From positions 1-41,132 of the forward strand of contig NZ_JAGGOF010000034.1 of NCBI RefSeq assembly GCF_018614775.1: a DNA stretch of 41,132 nt. Reading direction: 5' to 3'. This document shows positions 1 to 8,910 of this stretch, in pieces. Numbering within the stretch: the first letter of the stretch is position 1; each line of letters opens with the position of its first letter. A program made the position numbers and the translations under genes. The notes under the pieces were generated by a model. The model saw nothing but the letters and a program-made list of their open reading frames with translations. It did not search any database and was not told where the DNA came from. The DNA is from Pseudomonas fluorescens. Its GTDB lineage: Bacteria > Pseudomonadota > Gammaproteobacteria > Pseudomonadales > Pseudomonadaceae.

Positions 1-20
1 CAAGCCCGCTCCCACAGGGA
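1..20 (-). repeat. Partial REP element
   Basis: Read on the minus strand, these bases end in tgtgggagcgggcttg, the head of the REP sequence common between genes in the P. fluorescens group. The rest lies outside the window. The same head recurs at 3951. Confidence 0.6.
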
Positions 21-34
21 ATTGCATCTGCCAT

Positions 35-304
35 TCAAATCCCGATATTGCCCAGCGTCTGCACAATATTGCGCAACGTACCGGCAATGGTCGGGTGTTC
101 CAGTTCGAAGCGCTCCACGGCAAGGTTCACGCCGTCGACCAGGTTGCTGTCCTGAAGTTGATTTTCCAGTTGGATTTCAGCTTCGATCTGAGCCATCAGT
201 TGATGCAGATTCTCGCGCTCTGGTCCGGACAGCGGCGGGTTCTGGTCCAATTGCTCGCGCAGGATATCGAGTTGTTCTTGCAGTTCGCGGCGGCGGGCAG
301 GCAT
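35..304 (-). CDS. DUF4404 family small protein
   Basis: An 89-aa, highly charged, mostly helical protein beginning MPARRRELQEQLDILREQL, with a Pro-Pro-Leu-Ser-Gly turn and a second helix rich in Glu and Gln. This pattern matches the DUF4404 family of small coiled-coil proteins found in pseudomonads; no function is known. An upstream in-frame ATG at 337 exists. The ATG at 304 is preferred because a GGGAG Shine-Dalgarno lies 7 bases in front of it and because family members start with MPAR. It has no signal peptide or membrane segment. It reads away from the HAD-like gene with a 109-base gap and is probably its own transcription unit. Confidence 0.75.
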   Translation of the reverse strand: MPARRRELQEQLDILREQLDQNPPLSGPERENLHQLMAQIEAEIQLENQLQDSNLVDGVNLAVERFELEHPTIAGTLRNIVQTLGNIGI

Positions 305-413
305 TGGCGTACTCCCTTTATTGATAGGCACAGCCATGGACCGCGACGGTGCGTCAAAAGTCCGTGGCTTGCCTTAAGAGTAATCCACCCTCACACAGCC
401 TGCATGATCCCGG

Positions 414-1034
414 TCACGGCTTCTCACCTTTGAGTCGGCGCAGATTGATGTCGGCGAGGCAGGTGTCGAGCTCGCCCAGGTGATCGATCACCGAGTGCAC
501 CCCCAGGCCGAATAATTGCACGGTGGCCTTGGCGCGCCGGGACTCACGCTCTTGTTGGTTCAACGCTTGCCATTCCCCCGGCGCCAGGCCGCACAACGAA
601 CCGCAGGACGCCAATCCGATCGTCCACAAGCCGGCGTTGAGCCCCGATTGCAACAGCCCAGGCTCGCCACTGACCAGTACGCAACCGTCCAGTTGCTGGA
701 CGTTGAGTGCCATCAACGCCTGCCAACAGGCATGTGGGGCGGGCCAAGGATTATTTGTTGCTGGAAGTTGCGGCGGTTTGATCCACGCCGGCAGTGCCGT
801 CGCCAAACCATGGCTGATGACTGGCGGCAGCTCGTCGAGCCAGGCGCACGGTATGCCCAAATGCTGCAAGTGGTGCAGGCTTTCCAGTGCCCCCGGCGTC
901 GGCTGCGCATGCTCGGCCGGTTTCGCCCCCGGCTGACGCACCCTGGCGCCGAAATCCACCAGGCAACCACTCAAGCCAAACAGCACGGCGGTCAGGCTCG
1001 GAGCAGGGAGGGGCAGGGCTTCGGCGCGGGGCAT
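414..1034 (-). CDS. HAD-superfamily-like protein with degenerate active site
   Basis: A 206-aa protein that looks like a phosphonoacetaldehyde-hydrolase-type (PhnX-like) HAD protein. The N-terminal block at residues 17-29 reads FGLSGCLVDFGAR, where active phosphonatases have FDWAGT(V/T)VDFGSR. The nucleophilic aspartate is therefore glycine, and the phosphate-handling loop is altered. Later segments (CVLVSGEPGLLQSGLNAGLWTIGLA, residues about 117-141) resemble the HAD motif that binds the metal and phosphate ('GD...D...A...AGM..VG'), but the acidic pair there is also missing. The fold is probably kept while catalysis is lost, so this may be a binding or structural protein. AAGGAC sits 7 bases before the ATG. 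It lies divergently from mlaA with 202 bases between them. Confidence 0.65.
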   Translation of the reverse strand: MPRAEALPLPAPSLTAVLFGLSGCLVDFGARVRQPGAKPAEHAQPTPGALESLHHLQHLGIPCAWLDELPPVISHGLATALPAWIKPPQLPATNNPWPAPHACWQALMALNVQQLDGCVLVSGEPGLLQSGLNAGLWTIGLASCGSLCGLAPGEWQALNQQERESRRAKATVQLFGLGVHSVIDHLGELDTCLADINLRRLKGEKP

Positions 1035-1148
1035 GGGGACGTCCTTGAAATACCCCGCAGCCTAACGCGCATCAATGACAGTCCGGTGACAGCGGCGTGA
1101 AGGCCTTGGTTGGCAGAAACGTCCTACAGGCCACTTCTGTTTTCGATG

Positions 1149-1177
1149 CTGCCTAACCTGGCGTTCCGTCTTATACT
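1149..1177 (+). promoter_or_regulatory. Possible mlaA promoter
   Basis: TATACT at 1172-1177 is a good -10 hexamer, about 60 bases before the mlaA start. The matching -35 region near 1149-1154 (ctgcct) is poor, so this is tentative. The rest of the 1035-1236 gap holds the start region of the leftward HAD-like gene and nothing else I can identify. Confidence 0.35.
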
Positions 1178-1236
1178 AGCCATCTTACCGCCTGGGCTCG
1201 GCGCCCTTGCCTGAATAAACCAAGGAGTTTTCCCCT

Positions 1237-1926
1237 ATGCGCTGGAGCCCTCGTGTCGCTCAGCTGTGTCTTTCCGCCAGCGTCCTGCTGGTTCCGTTTG
1301 CAGCCCAGGCCGCCACGGAAGAAGATCCTTGGGAAAGCATCAACCGTCCGATCTTCACCTTCAACGACACCCTCGATACCTATGCCCTCAAGCCGCTGGC
1401 CCAGGGTTATCAGTACGTGACGCCGCAGTTCCTGGAAGACGGCATCCACAACATGTTCCGCAACATCGGTGACGTGGGCAACCTGGCCAACAACGTGCTG
1501 CAGGCCAAGCCGGCCGCGGCTGGGGTCGACACGGCCCGGTTGATCTTCAACACCACCTTCGGCCTGCTGGGCTTCTTCGACGTGGGCACCCAGATGGGTC
1601 TGCAGCGCAGCGATGAAGATTTCGGTCAGACCCTGGGTTATTGGGGCGTAGGCAGCGGCCCGTACGTGATGCTGCCGCTGTTGGGCCCAAGCACACTGCG
1701 TGATGCACCGGCCAAGTATGTCGACAGCTACACCGGCCCCTATCGCTACATGGACAACGTCTCGGTGCGTAATTCGGTCTTCGGCCTGAACATCGTCGAC
1801 ACCCGGGCCAGCCTGTTGTCGGCGGAGAAAATGGTCAGCGGCGACAAATACGTCTTCATCCGCAACGCCTACCTGCAGAACCGCGAATTCAAAGTCAAGG
1901 ACGGCCAGGTCGAAGACGATTTTTGA
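1237..1926 (+). CDS. mlaA: MlaA (VacJ) outer-membrane lipid asymmetry protein
   Basis: A 229-aa MlaA/VacJ family protein. MlaA sits in the outer membrane with a porin and removes misplaced phospholipids from the outer leaflet, passing them to MlaC for return transport. The N-terminus is a signal peptide (hydrophobic core at residues 9-24, cut after AAQA). The mature part begins ATEEDPWESINRPIFTFND, the family hallmark. LANNVLQAKPAAA, a RLIFNTTFGLLGFFDVG segment and a GVGSGPYVMLPLLGPSTLRD block follow in family order. There is no cysteine after the signal peptide, so no lipobox is visible, unlike the enterobacterial lipoprotein. AAGGAG lies 10 bases before the ATG. A strong terminator follows, so the gene is probably monocistronic. 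Confidence 0.93.
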   Translation: MRWSPRVAQLCLSASVLLVPFAAQAATEEDPWESINRPIFTFNDTLDTYALKPLAQGYQYVTPQFLEDGIHNMFRNIGDVGNLANNVLQAKPAAAGVDTARLIFNTTFGLLGFFDVGTQMGLQRSDEDFGQTLGYWGVGSGPYVMLPLLGPSTLRDAPAKYVDSYTGPYRYMDNVSVRNSVFGLNIVDTRASLLSAEKMVSGDKYVFIRNAYLQNREFKVKDGQVEDDF

Positions 1927-1947
1927 TATCGATTCCTGAGTGAACAG

Positions 1948-1980
1948 AAGGCGGCCCCTAAAGGCCGCCTTTGTGTTTTT
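1948..1980 (+). terminator. Rho-independent terminator of mlaA
   Basis: AAGGCGGCC (1948-1956) and GGCCGCCTT (1963-1971) form a perfect 9-bp stem around a 6-base loop, followed by a T-rich tract. It starts 22 bases after the mlaA stop. Confidence 0.88.
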
Positions 1981-2272
1981 GCGCAGTATTCGAGCGGTTC
2001 GATCCTTCCATTGAGTTACGCTTCGCTCGGTTCTTATAACTCTCTGTACTTTGACAAATAAAGACGGCAGGCGGCTATCCGCCCGAGCTTGAAACGCCCC
2101 GCGGATGGGAGTACCGTCTGCGCCTTAGAAGGGCACCTCTGATGAAACTGTGTGTAGGGCAACGGCCTGAAACCGGTACGACCAGAGAGGCTAGAAAGCG
2201 AATCCAGTAGTGTGTGCCAGGCCAGACGGCCCAGCCAGCTACGCCAACCTAATTCTGGCGCCGTTTGCCCAC
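1981..2272 (+). promoter_or_regulatory. Long leader region before rssB
   Basis: About 290 bases without a convincing gene. A perfect TTGACA (-35 type) occurs at 2051-2056. The bases 16-17 further on (ggctat) are only a weak -10, so a promoter here is possible, not certain. If used, it gives an untranslated leader of nearly 200 bases. The ORF that reads through from 2210 has no Shine-Dalgarno and no receiver-domain similarity before the ATG at 2273. Confidence 0.35.
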
Positions 2273-3454
2273 ATGCCAAAAACCAGTGCCACGCTGCTGA
2301 TAATCGATGATGACGAAGTGGTGCGAGCCAGCCTCGCGGCCTACTTGGAAGACAGTGGTTTCAGCGTCCTGCAGGCCAGCAACGGCCAACAGGGTCTTCA
2401 GGTATTCGAGCAAGACAAGCCCGACTTGGTCATCTGCGACCTGCGCATGCCGCAGATGGGCGGACTCGAACTCATTCGCCAGGTCAGCGGGATTTCCTCC
2501 CAGACCCCGGTGATCGTGGTATCGGGCGCGGGTGTGATGAACGACGCGGTCGAGGCACTGCGCCTGGGCGCGGCAGACTACCTGATCAAGCCCCTTGAAG
2601 ACCTTGCGGTGCTCGAGCACTCGGTGCGCCGGGCCCTGGACCGTTCGCGCCTGTTGGTCGAGAACCAGCGCTATCGCGAGAAGCTCGAAACCGCCAACCG
2701 CGAGCTGGAAGCCAGCCTGAACCTGCTGCAGGAAGACCAGAATGCCGGGCGCCAAGTGCAGATGAACATGCTGCCGGTCAGCCCGTGGGCCGTCGACGAG
2801 TTCCGGTTTGCCCACCAGATCATCCCGTCGTTGTACCTGTCCGGGGATTTCGTGGACTATTTCCGGGTCGATGAGCGACGCGTGGCGTTTTACCTGGCGG
2901 ACGTTTCCGGCCACGGCGCATCGTCGGCGTTCGTCACGGTGCTGTTGAAGTTCATGACCACGCGGCTGCTGTTCGAGTCCAAGCGCAACGGCACGTTGCC
3001 TGAGTTCACACCTTCCGAGGTCCTTGGGCATATCAACCGAGGCCTGATCAGTTGTAAGCTGGGCAAACACGTCACAATGGTCGGTGGAGTCATCGACGAG
3101 GAGACTGGTTTGTTGACCTATAGCATCGGCGGCCACCTGCCGTTGCCTGTGTTGTATACGCCAGACAGTGTTCGTTACCTGGAGGGGCGTGGTTTGCCGG
3201 TGGGCCTGTTCAACGAGGCCACCTACGAAGACCACGTACTGGAACTGCCGCCGACGTTCAGTTTGACGCTGATGTCTGATGGCATTCTGGACCTTTTGAC
3301 CGAGCCTACACTCAAAGAGAAAGAAGCGGCCTTGCCCAAGCGGGTGAGTGCAGCGGGCGGCAGCCTGGAAGGCTTGCGCCAGGTGTTTGGATTAGCCACG
3401 CTCGGGGAGATGCCGGATGATATCGCCCTGTTAGTGTTGAGCAGGAACCTTTGA
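2273..3454 (+). CDS. rssB: RssB: response regulator fused to PP2C/SpoIIE phosphatase
   Basis: A 393-aa cytoplasmic regulator. Residues 5-120 form a CheY-like receiver with acidic pocket D12-D14, phosphoacceptor D56 in VICDLRMP, S84 and K106. A helical linker (about 125-165) leads to a C-terminal PP2C/SpoIIE-type Ser phosphatase domain. The metal-ligand blocks are recognisable: LSGDFVDYF, ADVSGHGASSAF and LMSDGILDLL. In Pseudomonas, RssB with this architecture, together with a STAS partner, controls RpoS (stress sigma factor) turnover. In phosphatase-type RssB proteins the phosphatase domain is expected to act on the phosphorylated STAS protein. The start at 2273 was chosen because residue 1 directly precedes the receiver fold. 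The stop overlaps the start of the STAS gene (TGATG), so translation is coupled. Confidence 0.88.
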   Translation: MPKTSATLLIIDDDEVVRASLAAYLEDSGFSVLQASNGQQGLQVFEQDKPDLVICDLRMPQMGGLELIRQVSGISSQTPVIVVSGAGVMNDAVEALRLGAADYLIKPLEDLAVLEHSVRRALDRSRLLVENQRYREKLETANRELEASLNLLQEDQNAGRQVQMNMLPVSPWAVDEFRFAHQIIPSLYLSGDFVDYFRVDERRVAFYLADVSGHGASSAFVTVLLKFMTTRLLFESKRNGTLPEFTPSEVLGHINRGLISCKLGKHVTMVGGVIDEETGLLTYSIGGHLPLPVLYTPDSVRYLEGRGLPVGLFNEATYEDHVLELPPTFSLTLMSDGILDLLTEPTLKEKEAALPKRVSAAGGSLEGLRQVFGLATLGEMPDDIALLVLSRNL

Positions 3455-3942
3455 TGAGTACCGGTAGAATCCAGTTCGCCGAGCAGGACGGCACCTTTGT
3501 CCTGAAGTTTGTCGGTGAAGTGCGCCTGACCCTGTGTTCGGCGCTGGATGCGACTATTGAGCGGATCTTCACCGCGCTGAACTTCAGCGCCATCGTGATC
3601 GACCTGACCGAAACCCGCAGCATTGACAGCACCACCCTGGGGCTGCTGGCCAAGTTGTCGATCCTGTCGCGGCAGAAGGTCGGCCTGCTGCCAACCGTTG
3701 TCACCACCCACAACGACATCACCCGTCTTCTGCAATCGATGGGCTTCGACCAGGTGTTCAACATCGTGGGCGACCCGGTGCCCTGTCCGTCGTGCCTGGA
3801 CGACCTGCCTGACCAGGACCAGTCCGAAGAGGAAGTGCGGGTCAAGGTGCTTGAGGCGCACAAGATCCTGATGGGCTTGAACGACTCCAACCGTGAAGCC
3901 TTCCACGACCTGGTCAACGCGCTGGAGCGCCCCGGCGGCTAA
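3454..3942 (+). CDS. rssC: RssC: STAS-domain anti-sigma factor antagonist
   Basis: A 162-aa protein with a SpoIIAA-like STAS domain in residues 4-110. The phosphorylatable serine is S59, in the conserved RSIDSTTLGLLAK loop. The C-terminal quarter is an acidic linker and helix containing a CPSCLDDLPDQD stretch, beyond the minimal STAS fold. As the partner of RssB, it should be dephosphorylated by the phosphatase domain and relay the signal that stabilises or destabilises RpoS; that role is inferred from family and operon. An in-frame TTG at 3451 precedes the ATG at 3454. ATG is preferred for its one-base overlap with the rssB stop. The gene is followed by a REP and a terminator. Confidence 0.85.
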   Translation: MSTGRIQFAEQDGTFVLKFVGEVRLTLCSALDATIERIFTALNFSAIVIDLTETRSIDSTTLGLLAKLSILSRQKVGLLPTVVTTHNDITRLLQSMGFDQVFNIVGDPVPCPSCLDDLPDQDQSEEEVRVKVLEAHKILMGLNDSNREAFHDLVNALERPGG

Positions 3943-3950
3943 GGCACCTC

Positions 3951-3976
3951 CCTGTGGGAGCGAGCCTGCTCGCGAT
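3951..3976 (+). repeat. REP element
   Basis: tgtgggagcgagcctgctcg, followed by cgat, is a standard Pseudomonas REP with its imperfect palindrome (cgagcctgctcg). It lies 8 bases after the rssC stop, the usual position between convergent genes. Confidence 0.8.
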
Positions 3977-3995
3977 GAGGCCTGACCAGGGTCAT

Positions 3996-4030
3996 AAAAA
4001 AGGGCGAACCTACGTAGGTTCGCCCTTTTT
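3996..4030. terminator. Bidirectional terminator between rssC and tal
   Basis: A nearly perfect palindrome: an A-run, GGGCGAACCTAC, then GTAGGTTCGCCC and TTTTT. The 12-bp GC-containing stem is flanked by A and T tracts on either side. It should stop transcription from both rssC (rightward) and tal (leftward). Confidence 0.93.
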
Positions 4031-4048
4031 ACATCCCTTCGAATGACC

Positions 4049-4975
4049 TTAAATCTTGGCTTGCAGCAATGCCTCCAGCTTCTCCTGGTCACGGGCAAAC
4101 TGGCGAATACCCTCGGCCAGTTTCTCGGTCGCCATGGCGTCCTCGTTGGACAGCCAGCGGAACTGCGATTCGTTGAGGTTCAAGCGTGCTTCCCCGGCCT
4201 GCCCTGGCGCCAGCTTGCGCTCCAGCTTGCCTTCGTCCGCAGCCAGCTTCTCCAGCAGCTCCGGGCTGACGGTCAGGCGGTCGCAACCGGCCAGTTGTTC
4301 GATCTGGTTGAGGTTACGGAAGCTGGCACCCATGACCACCGTCTTGTAGTCATTGGCCTTGTAGTAGTTGTAGATGCGCGTTACCGACTGCACGCCCGGA
4401 TCATCGGCACCGGTGTAGTCGTTGCCATTGGCTTTTTTATACCAGTCGTAGATACGGCCCACGAACGGCGAAATCAGGAACACCCCGGCGTCGGCGCACG
4501 CAGCCGCCTGGGCGAAGGAGAACAGCAGGGTCAGGTTGCACTGGATGCCTTCGCGCTCCAGCTGCTCGGCCGCGCGAATGCCTTCCCAAGTGGAGGCGAT
4601 CTTGATCAGCACGCGATCCCGGCCAATACCGGCCTTGTCGTACAGATCGATCAGACGGTGCGCACGCTTGAGCATGGCGTCCGTGTCGAACGAAAGACGG
4701 GCATCCACTTCAGTGGAGATGCGCCCTGGAATCTCCTTCAGGATCTCGCCGCCCACCGCCACGCCAAACCGGTCGCTGGCCAGGCCCACATCGCCCTTGC
4801 AGTCCGCCACGCAGGCGTTCAACAGCTCGGCATAGCCGTGAATAGCCGAAGCCTTGAGCAGCAGGGAAGGGTTGGTGGTAGCGTCCACGGGTTTGATGCG
4901 GGCGATGGCTTCGAAGTCGCCGGTGTCGGCCACGACAGTGGTGAATTGCTTGAGTTGTTCCAGCTTGGAAGTCAT
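4049..4975 (-). CDS. tal: Transaldolase (TalB type)
   Basis: A 308-aa class I transaldolase of the pentose phosphate pathway, cytoplasmic. It moves a dihydroxyacetone unit from sedoheptulose-7-phosphate to glyceraldehyde-3-phosphate. Visible family blocks are [11 protein letters not shown] with catalytic D17, [14 protein letters not shown], the Schiff-base lysine K125 in [25 protein letters not shown], and [13 protein letters not shown]. Length and order match E. coli TalB closely. The start at 4975 gives [20 protein letters not shown] as in the family; a longer reading frame upstream has no similarity. The P. aeruginosa neighbours (rssB, rssC, tal, dusA) are the same, except that two helicase genes are inserted here before dusA. 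Confidence 0.96.
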   Translation of the reverse strand: MTSKLEQLKQFTTVVADTGDFEAIARIKPVDATTNPSLLLKASAIHGYAELLNACVADCKGDVGLASDRFGVAVGGEILKEIPGRISTEVDARLSFDTDAMLKRAHRLIDLYDKAGIGRDRVLIKIASTWEGIRAAEQLEREGIQCNLTLLFSFAQAAACADAGVFLISPFVGRIYDWYKKANGNDYTGADDPGVQSVTRIYNYYKANDYKTVVMGASFRNLNQIEQLAGCDRLTVSPELLEKLAADEGKLERKLAPGQAGEARLNLNESQFRWLSNEDAMATEKLAEGIRQFARDQEKLEALLQAKI

Positions 4976-5156
4976 GAGCGTGCTCTGTCCTATGGGTCTG
5001 TTGACATTACCCGAGGGCCGGCAGCCACTCAAGGGCGTGTAGAGGTATCGAAGGCCCCAGCGGCAACAACCTGAAAACGGCTGTTTGAAAGGCTGGGGCG
5101 GGTATCCTAGATACGATGCCAAAAGAGCATGCAGGTTCAACATCATCGCCTGACGG

Positions 5157-7145
5157 TTATGGTTTCTGTGCGTTCAAGAACAGGTTTGCGATACCTTCCG
5201 GCAGAAGCGTCGTCGAGATCAGAATCAATCGCTGGCCTGCTCGTGTCATTGCCATATAGAGTTTGCGCGAATTTTGTTCACTTTCTTGAGCCGAAAGAAT
5301 GCCCGCCTGGGCTGTTTCTTTCATGAGTTTTTCCAGGCCCAACAGGAACACGATACTGGCTTCAAGCCCGGTGGCAGTATCCACGGTGGAAACACGCAGG
5401 TTATCTGCGTTAACGTGGATAGACTCCATGCTATTCAGATCCCAGATCTTGCGTGAACCGAATCGATCACTCAACGCCTTGAACAGCAGCTTCTTGTTGG
5501 CATCGCGTCCATATAGAACAAGCATATTCGATAGATTGACCTGCGAACCCTGCAAATAGTCCGCTATCTCGTTACAGAGCTGTATGACCGCGTCCTGGGG
5601 AGTGTCTGATCGGATCAACAGCGGTGCGATACCTTCTTCCATGCCATCGAAGTCAGGTTGCAGATAATCGTCCGGGTCGGTTTGGGTGAACTCGGCCAGC
5701 ACAAGGCCGGCTGCTCGCAGTATGGCTTGAGTGGTGCGGTAGGAGCGGTGGAGCTTCTTCGTTTTGCCCGCCACATCCAGGCCGACACGTTTCCAGCTGA
5801 GTCGGCTTTTCAAAAAGCCCTGGTTGGGATCGGCGCATAGAAACAGGCTACCTTCGACATCAGCCAGGGTACTTTTGACCAATTGAAACCAGGTCGGCGC
5901 GAAGAATTGAGCTTCGTCCACCAGGATATGCTGGTACTTATCGAGTTTTTCAAGTTTCGTGAGACAAAGATCCCGGGACAATGAGCTCCACAAGCGAAGC
6001 CCTAGCGTGCTCAGTGCAGCGGTCACCTGTTCGTAGAGAGCCCACACCTGTGTCCGTTCCTCCTTGCGCAAAGCAAACCCTTGGCCCGCGCGTTCGGCGG
6101 ACAGATAGCCCTGCTCGTTGCAAATCAACGATTCATTGATGAAGTCGAATTCGTCAAGAAGTTGTTCATCGCCAGGTTTCAGGTCCGGAAAAGATTTTCG
6201 ATAGTGGGCAATTTGATCGGTAACCTTTTTCGCAGACGCCATCTCGGGTTGCTGCTCAAAATGGTTGACCCATTGCTGCCTTATCCAGGCAAGGGCGGTC
6301 ATGAGGGTCAGGTTGCGCGGTACACCCGTCGAGCTGGCCTTCTTCAGACGATGCTTGAGGTCTTTAACCACCGGGACATTGTGGATCAGCATCAGTATCT
6401 TCAGATCGGGATATTTGCTTGCCAGAATCAGTGCCCGATTAGCCGCGATCAGCGTTTTGCCACTCCCTGCAACGCCGTTGACCAGCCGCACCGAAAAATC
6501 ATTCAAGGTTTGTGTTTGTTCTTCAGGCAACTCCAGATCCAGCTTACTTGCCCACTCTTGTTGTGAGTCCAGAAAGTAACGTGTGGTCTTGGGTGAGTTA
6601 TCCCGTGAGAAATGCCGGCGGGTTGTACAGATGGCAGGTATCTCGGCTTCCGGGAAGTAGTGCCCCATGACCGTATCAATGGCCTCATGGCTCAGCGGGC
6701 TGAGCAATCTGGGCAGCTGTTCATGGCCATGTTCGATAAAGGTGCTCTTGGACATCAATCGCGGACCATCAGGTCGTGAGTAGTGTTGCCACAGGCGTTT
6801 GGTCTGTTCGGGAGTGCAGTTCCACATCAGGATCAGCTTGCCAAGCCGCTGTCCGGAGGGCATCCCCTCGGGCTCGGTTGCTTCCAGGCGCGAAAGCAGC
6901 TCGATAAAAGCCTGTTGTCCGGTAGCGCTGAACAGTTGATCGGGGTCCAGCGTTTCAAAAGAGACTTCACACAACACGACGGTCAGCCATTGATATTGGG
7001 CGTGCTGAAGGAAAAAGTCCGGCGTCCAACCTTCTCGCGCGAGGCACTGGCGTACGACATGGTTGTCATCCAGTTTGCGCAGCGCCCGTTTAACGTGGAC
7101 GTATGCGCCGGTGCTGCGCTGCCATTCAGGGATAAAGAGCGTCAT
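5157..7145 (-). CDS. UvrD-like superfamily 1 helicase, second gene of a helicase pair
   Basis: A 662-aa protein. Residues 1-205 form an N-terminal region I do not recognise. An SF1 motor then begins with Walker A GVAGSGKT (224-231), motif Ia VRLVNG.../LMLIHN, Walker B VDEAQFF (409-414), and motif III ADPNQGF. The C-terminus carries motif IV-like [10 protein letters not shown], motif [16 protein letters not shown] and motif [15 protein letters not shown], as in UvrD_C_2 / Schlafen-group-like helicases. The large insertion between Walker A and B (about 260-400) is not obviously a nuclease. It overlaps the upstream helicase gene by ATGA, so the two are co-translated. The DNA is visibly less GC-rich than tal or dusA, which suggests transfer. 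DNA or RNA substrate is unknown; defence or repair is inference only. Confidence 0.8.
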   Translation of the reverse strand: MTLFIPEWQRSTGAYVHVKRALRKLDDNHVVRQCLAREGWTPDFFLQHAQYQWLTVVLCEVSFETLDPDQLFSATGQQAFIELLSRLEATEPEGMPSGQRLGKLILMWNCTPEQTKRLWQHYSRPDGPRLMSKSTFIEHGHEQLPRLLSPLSHEAIDTVMGHYFPEAEIPAICTTRRHFSRDNSPKTTRYFLDSQQEWASKLDLELPEEQTQTLNDFSVRLVNGVAGSGKTLIAANRALILASKYPDLKILMLIHNVPVVKDLKHRLKKASSTGVPRNLTLMTALAWIRQQWVNHFEQQPEMASAKKVTDQIAHYRKSFPDLKPGDEQLLDEFDFINESLICNEQGYLSAERAGQGFALRKEERTQVWALYEQVTAALSTLGLRLWSSLSRDLCLTKLEKLDKYQHILVDEAQFFAPTWFQLVKSTLADVEGSLFLCADPNQGFLKSRLSWKRVGLDVAGKTKKLHRSYRTTQAILRAAGLVLAEFTQTDPDDYLQPDFDGMEEGIAPLLIRSDTPQDAVIQLCNEIADYLQGSQVNLSNMLVLYGRDANKKLLFKALSDRFGSRKIWDLNSMESIHVNADNLRVSTVDTATGLEASIVFLLGLEKLMKETAQAGILSAQESEQNSRKLYMAMTRAGQRLILISTTLLPEGIANLFLNAQKP

Positions 7146-8878
7146 GGGGCGAGCACCACTTTACGGCACCGACTGACCAGGCTCGAATACTCATCAGCCC
7201 ATTGCTGGATGGTGCTGTTGCTGCATTCAATGCCCTGAGTCAGCTCGGGCCCGATAATGATCAATTTGGTCATGGCCCGGGTGATGGATACGTTCAGTCG
7301 CTCAGGCTGGAAAAAAAACTCCGCTACAGCGCTGATGAACGTCTCATCGCCACTGGCCAATGAGACGATGACAAGCTCGCGTTCCTGGCCCTGCATACGT
7401 TCAACGGTATCGGCGACGATGGTGCTGGCGAGTTCGCGCCCGAAATGGCGAGCCAACAGTGATCGAATCGTCCGGCCTTGGGCTCGGTAAGGGGTGACGA
7501 TGCCGATATCAGACAAGGCGATGCCCATCGTCTGGGCGACCTTGCAGAGATCGAGCACATGTTGAGCATCGCGATAGTTGCGGGTCTTGGCGGTTCTGTC
7601 GGTCGTGGGAATAAATACCGCGCTTGCGTCTGGATCAAACACGCGATCCATTGGGGCTCCGACATCAGCGTGCTTGAGGCGTCGTTCCTTGTTGGGGCCG
7701 GCCGCCCGTAACTTGCCATTGTAGTAGTTGTTGCTCGGCCATTCGGTCAGCCATTGATTCATCCGATAGGTCTCTTCGAGCATGACCGTATGATCGGCTG
7801 TCTGCGCAGTGAGGCGACCAAATATCGACATCGATTCGCCCGAAAGGATCGACTGGGATAACAGCACCGGCGGCAGTTGTTTCTGGTCGCCAATGAAGAT
7901 AAACCGTTTGCCTTTGCGCATGGCCATGAGCGCCAGGGGGAGTGTAATCTGACTGGCTTCGTCAAAAATCACCGTGTCAAACGTGAAGTGTTCCAGCTGA
8001 CTGCATGTTGCGAACGGCGTCGCACCAATGACATAGCCGCTTCCGTCAGTAGGCAGCTTCTCCCAGTCGGCGGGTGTTTTTGCCCAATCAACGGTTTTGC
8101 CCAGATCTTCAGGGCGTCCACCAATCTTCACCGTTGGTATTTTGCGCTCGGCGATCTTTGCAAGGGCGTTATTGATGGCCATGTGCGTGTGAGAGGTGAC
8201 AAATACCCGCTCCTGACGCTCAACCAGTAGTTGCGCAATGAGCGCCAGCGCACGCGTCTTGCCTGTCCCCGGCGGACCTTGGATGCAAGCAATCTGTTCA
8301 GCGGCAAAAGCCATGGCGACAGCGTGCGCCTGATGCTCATTGCACTTGTTCTGAATGGCGAAATCTTCGGCGTAATCCAGATCCACGTCGCTGAAGGTGA
8401 TAACTGGCGCATCGTCGAGCAGCGGGAGGATTATATTGTCGGCATGGATTGAATCGGCGATATCTTCCAGCGCCTTTTCATAGCGGGGTGTTAGATCAAG
8501 CGCATCCATGTCGGCATAGCAGGGGCCGTCTTGGTAGTTGCCCCATACCGTATTAGCCAGCTTCTCGCTCAATAACCATCGACCCTCTTCTTCGCGCTCA
8601 AAGCTCATCCGGGCACATAACAGGCCGGTAGACGGATCGCCGAGGTGCAGGCGCAGCATGTCCCCTTCACGAAAGCGTGATTCGCTTTCATCGAGATAGG
8701 CCCAAAGGCTGGAGTTTTTTTCGGCTTTTTCAAGATGCGTAAAGCCTTGGGTCAAGCCCTTTTCAAGCTTTTCATGTAAAGGGCGCTGCCAGGTCTGCAG
8801 GAGTTTATGAAGGTTCGCGTCGCGCTCGGCATGGACAAATTCAAAAAGTTTTTCAATAAGCGGATGCTGCCCTTGCAT
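7142..8878 (-). CDS. UPF1/DNA2-like superfamily 1 helicase, first gene of a helicase pair
   Basis: A 578-aa SF1B-type helicase. Residues 1-170 are an N-terminal helical/OB-like region (MLRLHLGDPSTGLLCARMSFE). The motor follows: Q-motif region NKCNEHQAHAVAMAF, Walker A GPPGTGKT (201-208), Walker B FDEASQ near residue 300, GDQKQLPP (motif III), ETYRMN (motif IV area), TPYRAQ, RMQGQERELVIVSLASGD (motif V) and NVSITRAMTKLIIIG (motif VI). These are the hallmarks of the UPF1/DNA2/SMUBP2 clade. No nuclease domain is seen. The ATG at 8878 has GGGACGAG upstream; the reading frame extends to 8959, but residues there look non-coding. A perfect inverted repeat lies 33 bases before the start. It is probably transcribed with the UvrD-like partner as a two-gene operon. 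Confidence 0.8.
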   Translation of the reverse strand: MQGQHPLIEKLFEFVHAERDANLHKLLQTWQRPLHEKLEKGLTQGFTHLEKAEKNSSLWAYLDESESRFREGDMLRLHLGDPSTGLLCARMSFEREEEGRWLLSEKLANTVWGNYQDGPCYADMDALDLTPRYEKALEDIADSIHADNIILPLLDDAPVITFSDVDLDYAEDFAIQNKCNEHQAHAVAMAFAAEQIACIQGPPGTGKTRALALIAQLLVERQERVFVTSHTHMAINNALAKIAERKIPTVKIGGRPEDLGKTVDWAKTPADWEKLPTDGSGYVIGATPFATCSQLEHFTFDTVIFDEASQITLPLALMAMRKGKRFIFIGDQKQLPPVLLSQSILSGESMSIFGRLTAQTADHTVMLEETYRMNQWLTEWPSNNYYNGKLRAAGPNKERRLKHADVGAPMDRVFDPDASAVFIPTTDRTAKTRNYRDAQHVLDLCKVAQTMGIALSDIGIVTPYRAQGRTIRSLLARHFGRELASTIVADTVERMQGQERELVIVSLASGDETFISAVAEFFFQPERLNVSITRAMTKLIIIGPELTQGIECSNSTIQQWADEYSSLVSRCRKVVLAP

Positions 8879-8910
8879 GGCGATACTCGTCCCTGTTATC
8901 CGTGATGGCA

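Noticed and set aside
2249..3235. 328-codon minus-strand frame
   Set aside because: Antisense to rssB, whose receiver and phosphatase motifs are clear.
4043..5074. 343-codon plus-strand frame
   Set aside because: Exactly antisense to tal, with no recognisable motif.
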